A stretch of 46,570 nucleotides of DNA, from NCBI GenBank assembly GCA_018398765.1, contig JAHBMJ010000082.1, positions 11,001-57,570 on the forward strand, in the 5' to 3' direction. The stretch is from Chromera velia (Eukaryota > Sar > Chromeraceae). Under the pieces are notes generated by a model. It was not told where the DNA came from, ran no database searches, and saw only the letters and a list, made by a program, of their open reading frames with translations. Numbering within the stretch: position 1 is the first letter of the stretch; every line of letters starts with the position of its first letter. Shown in pieces: positions 23,225-33,360 of the stretch. Both the position numbers and the translations under genes were made by a program.

Positions 23225-24120
23225 CTATTCACTCATCACGATATCCCCACCATGTGATTCACGTTCTCCCGGAACTGCTTGGCTTTCTTGCCGCCCTCCC
23301 TCTTCGCCTCCCACCCCACCTTCCCGTGGAGAGCCTTCTCCGTCCTCCCCCCCCTCCCTCCCTCCACGCATGCATATCGATGGCATCCAATCGGGGTCCT
23401 CAAATTTTGTGCTCTTGGAGCGCCGGAACTTCAGGACCATCTCGCAGTGGAACGTGTGGGGGAACATGTCCACGGCCACCCCTCTGCATCCATCCATCAT
23501 TCAGACAGGCTCTCACCCGAAAGAAGAGCACACACACAAAAACACACCCACCCATTTGCCCAAAAGACCCAAGGGACGAAGGGACTCGAACGAAGAACTT
23601 TAGACAAGAGCACAGAAAAGGATCAAGAGAATAAGAGGATCGAGAAACCAAGAAAAAACCACACCAGAAGAAGAATCGAAACAGCATAAATACACACACA
23701 CACACACACATACACATAAAGACCCACCCCTACCCACAGACAGACCTACCCACCTCACAGGCACGAATGGGTTTTCCTCAGGGTCCGAGCTTATGGGTTT
23801 GCACAGCGCGACGGCGTTATCGGCCAGAGAGGCGGGGTTGCAGGAGACGTACACGAGAGAATCGATCCACGCGCTCTCGAGGAGGGCGGAGAGAACGGTG
23901 CTGTGGAGGCCTGCAGGATGCATGATTGAGTGAAGAAAGAATTTAAGAGAGCCATCAGGAGAAAGAAGGAAGGAACGAAGGAAAGAAAGAAAGAAACAAA
24001 GAAAGAAAGAAAGAAAGAAAGAAAGAAACAAACAAAAGAAAGAAAGAAAGAAAGTAAGAAAGAAACAAAGAAAGAAAGAAAGAAAGAAAGAAAGAAACAA
24101 ACAAAAGAAAGAAAGAAAGC

Positions 24121-24151
<31 letters not shown>

Positions 24152-26117
24152 TAAGAAAGAAACAAACAAAGAAAGAAAGAAACAAACAAACAAAAGAAAG
24201 AAACAAGGAAACAAAGAAACAAACAAAAGAAAGAAAGAAAGAAAGAAAGGGACAACAGAGGAGGGACACACACACATTGGAACGAAAGAAGGACGGAACG
24301 AAAGAAACGGCGGAACAAAGAAAAACAAAAAAATGGCCAAAAATAAAAGACAAGAAGAAAAAAGAGAAGAAAAGAAAGGGAGAAAAGATAACTGCAACCC
24401 TCTCCCGTTGGCCTCTTGACGCACGCACGCATGCACTTGAAGACCCAAAAAAAAACGAGAAGAAGGGAACAGCCAAGCAGTGCAGGTAGACAGTCCCAAG
24501 AATGGACAAAGAGAGACAGCCACAAAGACGCACAACATCCCACGGTGACACACACAGACAGGAACATACAGTCAGTGACAAGGCAATCAATCAATCAACA
24601 CAAACAAAGGCCCACCTCTACTCTACACCCACCAATCCAGAACAGGCACACGAACCAGCAAAACAAAAAAAAAGTAAAAACAGACACACAAACCAACTCA
24701 CCAGACCGAGGAGGGTCCAGAATCGCACACACTTCCAGGGGGGCCTTCCCTTTGCCCTTTCCTTTCTCCCTCGCTGCTCTCTCTGTCTCCCTGAGTGACT
24801 CCACCTTTTTGCAAATCTCGGGGAGCAACACCTCCGCACGCCCCGCCTGGAAACACGCAACGACCCTGGTTGCTCCTCCACTTCCACTCCCGCCTGAAGA
24901 TGCTGCAGCCGCATCACCAGAGGCAGAAGCAGACGAAGAAGCAGATGAGGAAGACACGCTCACCACCCCTCCCCCCCTCAAGGCTTCAGACTCCAACAAC
25001 CCCAGCACGTCGTCTGAGCACTCCACCCCGTTGGCGGCTGCGTTCTCCTTTGCACTCTGCACACAGCGAGAGAGAACAGGGGAGAGAGACACGAAGGCAG
25101 TGAGACTCGAGCACTACGGAAAGACTTGAGTCGTTGACGTCAACAGAGAAGGGAGAGGGGAAGAATAGAAAACCAAAATATCCAAGAACAAAAGAAAGTA
25201 AGAAGGATGCAGCCTCCCCCCCCAACTGACTGACTTCTATAGCAGATTCCACAATGTCCACTCCCAGAACGAACAGCTCAGAAAGAGATGAGCGAACAGA
25301 CTTCATAGACGAAGGACCCCTCACACCCCCTTCCCCTTCCCCTTCCATCTTCAGATCCCCAGCGGCCCCCCACTCGATCTCCCCTCCTGCTGCACAGAGA
25401 CCGATCGTGCCTGTGCCACAACAGATGTCCAGAAGGAGCTGCACGCACAGCACATGTGGAAAGAGAAAGAACAAAACAGAAAAATGAGGAAACTGCAGAG
25501 TTCTCTCTTTCTTTCTCGTTCCAAATAATCGTCTGTCTTCCGCCTCCATTCACTTCAGCACCTCACGGAAGCCTTCCATACTCATTCCCTCCCTCCCTCT
25601 CTCTCCTCCCTCTTTCACTTACTCACCATTCTCCTCTTCGTCTCCACCCCTTCTCCCTCTCCCGTCTCTTCCTCCTCCTTCTCTGCCTCCGCCCTCTCAC
25701 TGAGAAGAAGTCCCAACGCCTTCCCGTAGAGCGTCTCCGCAGCCGCTGTGTTCGTCTGGAAGAAAGCGAGGGGCGCGATCTGCAGGGGAGGCATGCAGAG
25801 AGAAGTGAAGAAGAAAAAGGGTCTCCGCATCAACCTACGAGGAAATCTGGAGGGAGGCCCACAAACAGAATGAACCCATCAACAGATTCATTTATTCTGC
25901 ATTCTGCACAGAGAGCAAGTCTTGGAGACCGGAGAGGGGGCCTCCGGGGCTTCGGTCACGCATCCTTTCCTCAACATGAGGGGGGGGGGGGAAATCAGAT
26001 TCGCTTTGCTGTTTCCTTGTCCCAGTCTCCTGGTCTAAATCTGCTGTCGGAGTTCTATGGAAAGTACAGACAGACAGACAGACTGACAGACAGAGACAGA
26101 CAGACAGACAGACAGAC

Positions 26118-26161
<44 letters not shown>

Positions 26162-29100
26162 CCGAAAATTCAATCCCAACAGATGTTCCGTCAAGAAAGG
26201 GCTCCCAAATATCTGCAGAAAGAAACAAAGAAAGAAAGAAAGAAAGAAAGACACGGAGACAGCCAAGCGAGCAGGAGTGAAGTCGACAAAAGGAATGAAC
26301 AGAACGACATTCAATCATTTGAAGCAGAAGGCAAGGAAAGCACTAGATCCGTCTCTCTTGCTTGCACACCCTCTCTCTCCCTCCCCCCGCCTCTCTCTCC
26401 TTTCTGTTCTTGACATTCGGAAGACAGCTCAGTCTCTTCCCCTGTCCACCCTGTCTCTCTCTTTCACAGACTCTCTCCCCACTTTCTGCACCGGAATGGT
26501 GTAGGACCTTTTACTTTCATACAGAATTCTTTTTCATACAGAATTTTCTGTACAAAAGAATTCTGTATGAAAGTAAAAGGAATGCTGACCTTTTGGGAAA
26601 AAAGAAGAAAGCCCTGCAGAGACAGAGAGAGACAAACTCCCAATCGACGAAGCACTCCGCGCAGGCAGATCCTTGCATGTCTTCTCACTCTTCCTGCGTT
26701 CAGACAACGTTTCTTCTCCATGAATTACCCCCTGTACTTTCAATCCCCGCACTGCAACTCCATTCACGTCCAACAACCCGACCCACCAGCTCAGGAGTGC
26801 CCTGTCCAAGGGTGTCTGAGATTGAATCTGACTGCACAAAGAGAGGAAGGCAGAAAGAGAGACACAGATTCATTACACGAACACACGCACACACAGAGAC
26901 ACACACCCGGACACCTGCATACACCTAAACGAGACCCTACCCAAACCAGAACCGAAGCTGCGAAGATCCCGCCCACGCACGCACAGAGAGACACAGAAAG
27001 CCAGACAAACAGACAAAGAAACGAACCATCTGCCAGAACAGAGACGTCACTCGAAACCCCGAGAAGGCGCACCCCGTCTCCCCCCCCGTCCCACAGAGCG
27101 CCTCCATCACTGCCTGCTTGGCCTCAGGCCTCTGCGGGGAGTGGGAGCTCGTTGTCTGCACAGGAGAAGGGGGGAAAAGAGAACAAAATGCCAAATTCAA
27201 GAAACAAAAAAAAGTGCCAGCCCATCTCCCAATGCTTCCCACTCAAACTTGAGAAGGTCGGATGCTGCACTCCCTGAATTATTGCGGCTTCCTCTTTTCT
27301 CTTCCCATTTGGGACCTTTTTTGTTGCCCCCCCCCCCTTTTTTTTTTTTCAACCGTGCATGAGAATGACAAGCTGTATAGCCTTTTGAGAACCTCATTCC
27401 TTGGTGATGGAATGGAATGAGCCCGCTGATTCACATGCGCGTGCGTCCCAAATGCATGCACACCATCACGCAGACAAGAGAGCAGATGAGATGAGATGAG
27501 ACGAGAGAAGAGGAGATCAGATGAGATGAGAGGAGACGAGAGAAGAGGAGAGGACAGACCTGCACCAGGACCAGGAGCTGCCGGGTGCGCTCAGAGACGC
27601 GAAGCATCAGCAGACGCCAAAACCCTGCAGGAAGGCAATTAAGCATGTCGGTCAGCATGGAAGCACACAGAAGAGAAGAGAAAGGGAGCAGAGCAAAGGG
27701 TTTATCCTCAATTTAAGGGAAAGAGAAGAAAGAGAAGGAAAGCAAATGATGAGAAATGGGCTCTACTCATCAACACAACCCATGATGGTTCCGTCTCTAC
27801 CTGAGTAGGTGAATTCTTTTTTTGCTTCTCAGAGCGTGCCTCGTTGTCTGCCTTTCTCTTCCAAGACCATACAGAGAGTCTTCAGACAGAATAATACAGT
27901 CGAGTTTGTATACAGAGAGACAGGCATTCCACAGAACACCTGCACCGACGCGACAAAAGCAAAATGTATTAATAAACAAAAATGCCCATGCAGACCCATC
28001 GTGTGTGTCTGCCCACCCTTTTGCTCTTTTCTTGAGTAGACAGGAAGAGGGCTCTCACGCACCAGTTTCTGCAAGAGAGAAAGAAGAGAGAAAGGGGCGG
28101 GTGCGTCTGTCTGTACATGAGTGAGCTGCTCTTCTCTGGTATCTTTGAGCGATGAGAATAAGTAAGGGAGGCGCGTACGATCCACGGCGTCAGTCCGGAA
28201 ATTTCTTCCTTCTTTCCTTTTCTTTGTCCCTCTATACAAGCACCTCACATCCAGAAAGCTGGCCGCTGAGAAAGCGTCAATCTGCGAGTCAGTTACTCAG
28301 GTGCCGGTGACACCTGAAGAAAGAGACCGACAGACAGACAGACAGACAAAAAGACAGAAAGACCTACCCTCATGCGAGCACACACGGCCTTCATGGCATC
28401 AGGCACAACGGGCACAGAGTCGGGAGCCTCGACTTGGGGCTCCTGCAGGCAGGCAGACAGACAGATAGAGAGGCAGGAAGAGGTTGGGGGGGTGGGTGGT
28501 TTGGGCTGAGAGGGGAAGACTGGTAGGTGATCCTTTCATTTAAGTGCGCAGGAATTGACGAAAGGTTTCAGTCGGTAGCGTCATGACTAGGCTTCCTTCT
28601 CTGTTCTCCTTTCCTTTCCTTTCCTTTCCCCCTTTCCTGCCTGGTGTCTAACGCCCCTCTGCCGCACTCCTCGATCTGCCGAGGGCGCAGAAGAGAGAGT
28701 GTGAAAGCAAGTAGGGAGATGTCAAAGAAACGAACAACTCTGGCCTCCGTGAGACGAAATGTTTGGGCTTTGAATGATCCTCCGTTATTCCCTCTTTCTT
28801 TTCCATCTTCCAAATAAACCAAATAGGGAGCCCCCCAGTGCATCCGGAAAGCTGGAGTGACATTTTGTCGTACATCAAATTTTCCTTCCCTCATTCTTTC
28901 CTTTCCTGTCCTGCAGAAAAACTGAAGAGCACACCTCCCCAATGACTGACATTTTGCCGCACAAGGACCACAAACCCAACCTGCAAAACAAGTCACGCAG
29001 AGAGGAAAGAGAGAGGCAGTGGGAGAGGATAAGAGAGAGAAGGAGCTCAACTCTCTTTTTGAAGAGAGTCTGTCGGAATATCTGAGTACAAAACAGACTA

Positions 29101-30873
29101 CAGACACATGCCGGTTGCGTGCTTCTCATTTTTTGTGTCGTCAGAGATCCCTCCAAAATTGATCAGCCTTTTTCCATGAAAAAAAAAAGGATTGAATGAA
29201 GAAGAAGACGTCCAAAAAAGCCTCTTCGCACGCGAAACGGAGACAAAAACCAGCGGTAAAGATAAAGAATAGACAACTCTACCTACCTCGGGTTCGTTCT
29301 CTTTATTCCTCGCAATAGAGAACTCGCACTTGTTTCTGTACCTCTCACGTGCGTGCTCGGGGGGGGGCAGAATGGGGTCCAGCTGCATGCTCATGCACAT
29401 GCGGAGAGAGGGGAAAAGAAGAGAAGAGGTGAAAAAAAAAGGGTCCTCGGGGTGGGAAAGCCAGGGATAGGGGGGAGAAGCGAGGGAAGAGAAAAGGAGG
29501 AGGCAAAGAAGAAAAGAAAAGACACAGAGGGACAGAGAGAGTGGAGAAGCTCCGGTCGTAAATACAACGCATCCGCACATCCACACACACAGGCATATGT
29601 AAGCAGACAGGGACACACAGACACGCTCACTGACATAAATGAAACCTCCACACAGAGACATGCAGTGTGTACTACAAGGCTGCAAAAGGGAACGACAGAT
29701 TGACACACCAACCCGATCTCTCTCCCGCCCGCCCGCCCCCTCAACCAAGCACAGCACAGGACAGCACAGCAAAGGACCCACCGACCGACTGACCGGAATT
29801 CCATTCTTCCGAAACGTGTACGGGATGCGGCACCACTTGGGAATGACCTGCACTCAGTTGGTTGGAAGGAGAGAAGGAAGGAAGGAAGGAGGGAAGGATC
29901 GTTGTGTCCGGATTATCTCGACACCCAGTTGGGTTTGACTAATGCGATTGGAAGGAAGGCGCATGCATGTGAGGGCCCCCCCCGGTGGAATTCGATTTCC
30001 TCCAGGCAGGCATGAGGCGAATAGGTCGTATCTTCTTTTGAATAGAATAATGTCTTTTGAGAGGGAGGCCGGTTTTCTCTACTGAATGCACTCACTCGTA
30101 AGTTGATCGACGTGCGCACTCAAAGACAGACGTGCGGGTTGCCAAAATAACTGACTGCACTCTCCTGACTGAATAATAACGGATGAATAGGGAGATCTGC
30201 TATCTGACTGACTGATTGACCGACCTCTTTCGTGGCAAGGCTGGAGCTTGCTTTTGAGTAGACTGCCCGGGTGAGTTGTCTGGCCATCGTCTGAACGGAA
30301 GGGAAAGAAAAAAGGGGGGTTGAGGAGGAGCAACAAATGTGCTCTGCAGCGAGAAGGAGAAGTCATTTGAAAAGAAGGACAGCGCGAGCTTGTGCTACCG
30401 GACAACTCCACTCTCCAGAAAAGGGGCAACAAAAGAAAGAGGGGGGTAAACGCCCGTTGTGGGAGATGAGATGCTAGGGGTAGACAGCAAAGGAGGAGCG
30501 GAGAAAGAAACGACAAGCGCCATCGAAGGGCTCAGACAGAAGGGAGGATCAAATCAAAAGCAAATCTTTGCTTTGCTGCTTCCTTTCTTTTCCTGCCTCC
30601 TGCCTCTTTTTCTTCTTCAAACAGACAGAAGGAAGGAAGGAAAGAAAGAAAGAAAGAAAGAAGAAAAGAAGGAAACGAAGAAGGAAAGAAAGAAGGGAAG
30701 GAAAGAAAGAAAGAAAGAACGAAGGAAAGAAAGGAGGAAGGAAAGAAAGAAGGGAAACAAACAAACAAAGAAAAAAAGAAAGACAAAATTAAAGAAAGTC
30801 GAGGAAGGAAACCCACCACTCCGTATTGTTCCTTCAATCTCAGCTGCTCTTTGTAGGAAAGACTGCACACACA

Positions 30874-30914
<41 letters not shown>

Positions 30915-32687
30915 CCAGACAGACAGACAGACAGACAGACAGACNNNNNNNNNNNNNNNNNNNNNNNNNNNNNNGTGAGGAAAAACACTACCCGCCGTAC
31001 GAAAGCTCCTCTGTCGCCCGACGGAGAAAAAGAACCGAAATGCGCGGGCCACCTCTCTGACGGACTCTTTCATCTTTCGTCTTCCTACTTCTTGTTCTTT
31101 GCCTTGACGCAAAAATATGACGGTGGAAAGGAATGACGAAAGGCAGACTGGAGTAGCGTGCTACAAACTGGCAGGGAGACAGACGAACAATGAAAATGCG
31201 GCCTTGAGGTTTTTAATTTTCAACTGACTGACTGGCTGACTGACTGACTGTGACAAGGGAGCGGTTCTCTCTCTGATTGGTTTCTCGACTCCCCGCTCCC
31301 TCTCTGCCTTCTGCTTTAACTCCAGGAGGTTGATTTGGGGGGGGTTCTTCGTCTGCAGATTGTTTGTTTGGACGAACAAATTCAAATGCTTTGTTTGTTT
31401 GTACTCTCTATGCATTGTTTCATGATTTTCAAAAATTGAGCTTCCTGTCCTACCTTGAGTCGGGTCTACCTGCAATCACTGCCTGTTCTCTTTTGGGGAT
31501 CCATTCGGTTCTGAAAAAAATGTCTTGCCGTGCTTGCATCCGACCCAGGGAAACAGGGACGAAAAAAAGGAGATCAAGGGTTCTTTTTCTCTAAGCTTCA
31601 CTCGGTACATTCTCTTTTGAGAAGTGACTGACTGTTTGCATGCGGATTGAAAAAGAGACTCATCGACGGGAGTTCCTGAAGTTGAAAAGACAGAGAAAGG
31701 GCCTGAAGTAACGGTCCATTCCCCTCTGCTTCAATGCAGGCTGATGGATGCCCTTCTGACTCTTCCTTGATTCTGACCTTGTTCTGTTTCACCCCCTCTC
31801 TGTCCTCCATTCCTGCCTCTGTGGCTCCTCTCTTGTCTCCCACAGAGGATGAAGCCGACGCAGAGGCAGAAGAAGAAGAGGAGGAGGAAGAAGAAGAAGA
31901 AGAGGATGACGAAGAGGAAGAGGAAGAAGAGGAAGAGGATCCGCCTTCCCCCGTCTGCCGCCTATTTTCTCGTGGGACCGTCTTGAAGGCAGAGGAGACA
32001 GTGACGGGCCTCTTTTTGACCAGCAGACCCGTCAGCTGGTTCGCAAACGTCTCTTTCTGCGTTGGAGTTTCGAAGGATCTGCACGGGGAGAGAAGGGGGG
32101 GGGGAGTGTTGGAGAGAGACACGAAGTTTGTCTCATTTCGTCTGTTTGTTCGTTCTGCCCTGATCGGAACAGAGAGGGGGAACAAAATCGCAAAAAAAAC
32201 ACATGGACAGAGACAGAAACAAATGGTAAAACACATTTCATTGAAGAGCCTTCACGATGGACGGGGGCGGTGAGGACGAGGACTGGCAGATTCCCGGGCG
32301 GGGCCAGAAGGAGTAGACGGTGAGAGAAAGTCACAAAGAAAGGACATGAGCCTGGCATGCCACTACAAAAGGACGTGAAGGAGAGACAAGAGAAGTGACT
32401 GACACGAAAACGTATGGTTTGTTGATTTTCTTCTCAATCTCTTTCTTCGGCAGTCCAGGTGCCGCTTTGTTGAGCCATTTGGCCACTTGAGCTTTTGACA
32501 TCCCGTCAAAGTCTTTGCACGAGAGGAAGACCTTCAGAGGATCCACCTCCCTCTCTTGCTCCTTCTCTTTCTCTTGCCCCCCCCCTGCGCTTCCCTCGTG
32601 CCCTCCACCCGCCTGCCCCCCTTGTTGCGCTGCCTCCTGGTCCAGTCCAGCCGCTGCAGCTGCACCCAAATCCTCTCCCGTCTCCAT
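23225..32687 (-). CDS. TRMT2A: TRMT2A-like tRNA (uracil-5-)-methyltransferase with N-terminal RRM
   Basis: Proposed exons: 32687-32404, 32078-31844, one unresolved exon, 30862-30817, 30290-30225, 29847-29794, 29382-29287, 28980-28933, 28442-28368, 28068-28017, 27827-27801, 27624-27560, 27155-27027, 26827-26729, 25779-25627, 25438-25235, 25056-24702, 23910-23754 and 23483-23225. The first two exons make an RRM (KVFLSCKDFDG...KPYVFVSFETPTQKETF). YRNKCEF and FWRLLMLRVS lead into the methyltransferase fold: AFFQTNT, the SAM-binding motif LLLDICCGTGTIG, AKENAAANG, DPPRSG, YVSCNPASLADN (nucleophile Cys) and DMFPHTFHCE (catalytic Glu). Human TRMT2A makes 5-methyluridine at position 54 of cytosolic tRNA, and the RRM-plus-methyltransferase order is the same. 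Phases match at all junctions except around the unresolved exon near 31.0-31.5 kb. Two low-complexity Ser-rich insertions (after the RRM and inside the catalytic domain) are unusual. The last exon lacks the stop present in its copy at 19.7 kb. Confidence 0.88.
23696..23716. repeat. (CA)n microsatellite in methyltransferase last intron
   Basis: A short CA run lies in the final intron (23484-23753). Confidence 0.9.
23930..24250. repeat. GAAA/CAAA tetranucleotide tract in intron
   Basis: About 320 bases of GAAA with scattered AAAC units, all within the intron between exons 24702 and 23910. It creates long Phe/Leu/Ser-rich shadow ORFs on the minus strand. Confidence 0.95.
26069..26158. repeat. 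CAGA tetranucleotide tract in intron
   Basis: A nearly pure CAGA run, followed by a short GAAA run near 26222-26250, lies in the intron between exons 26729 and 25779. Confidence 0.95.
26507..26580. repeat. Perfect 27-bp inverted repeat with 20-base loop
   Basis: The arm at 26507-26533 (starting CCTTTTACTTTCATACAG) is exactly the reverse complement of 26554-26580. The loop 26534-26553 begins with another copy of TCATACAGAATT. It lies in an intron of the methyltransferase gene, so the transcript would carry a strong hairpin. Confidence 0.95.
30629..30790. repeat. GAAA/GGAA purine tract in intron
   Basis: About 160 bases of GAAG, GAAA and AAAC units between methyltransferase exons 30817 and 30290. 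Confidence 0.95.
30865..30974. other. Microsatellite running into a 30-base assembly gap
   Basis: (CA)n, (GA)n and (CAGA)n runs end in 30 N at 30945-30974. The gap falls between the RRM-encoding exons and the YKEQL exon (30862-30817), where my exon model is missing one exon. Confidence 0.95.
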
Positions 32688-33360
32688 TTAAATTCAATAC
32701 AGAGTAAGTGTACCTCTCAGAGTATCCTGCACGCCTCGCTCGCGGTGAAGCGTCGCTGGTCTTCAGGCACCAGCGCTTCTGTGTAGCGCTGTTCAACTGG
32801 TCACAAACGCAAACTGCACAGGGAGCAGCCCTTTTGATGCTTGCAGATTTCTGTGCACTTTGAGTTGGGCTGTGTTCAGTCTGTTCTTTCCAAGCTCTTT
32901 GGAGAATTCACTTGGGAAAAAAGGCACCGTGCTGGCATGTGAGAATGGTAGAAGACTTCTCGGAGAAACAAGCTAATCCTGCTGAAGGGCGGCAGACAAT
33001 GGCAGACAGTCATGGACAGTCGGGTCTGGCAGAGTCTGCTGCATTGCAACTCAGAAATGACACACGAAAAGCTGGCAAAAATTGCCGCGCTTAGCCGCGC
33101 GTCTCCACGCACCCGTCTACGATCGTCTACGCGTCGAAATATTAAGATCGTCGAAAGTCCTGCATGGGAGTTGTAGCCTTCATTACATCTTCATTACAGC
33201 TTTTACAATCTTTTGCGAGTACGTGTTCGATGCCTCAGATCTCCAAACTGCGTACATTCGTTCAAGCACGTTCCCGTACGCTTTTTAGACTCTCTAGACT
33301 GGCAGAAATACACGGATTCATCAGAGCACTGCATGGAAAGACGCATTGAACCCAACTGAC
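32688..33360. promoter_or_regulatory. Divergent promoter region, methyltransferase / PPR gene
   Basis: About 670 bases lie between the two head-to-head start codons, with no supportable ORF. No TATA box or other defined element is clear to me; the assignment rests only on gene orientation. Confidence 0.45.

Noticed and set aside
23600-24594. Minus-strand Phe/Leu/Ser-rich ORFs up to 317 codons
   Set aside because: GAAA tract in an intron; only the segment 23910-23754 is a real exon.
30459-31136. Plus-strand 225-codon ORF crossing the N gap
   Set aside because: Lys/Glu-rich translation of a GAAA tract through 30 undetermined bases.
31734-32273. Plus-strand ORF with a long Glu run
   Set aside because: Antisense of the exon that encodes the Ser run after the RRM; the minus strand shows splice signals and RRM residues.
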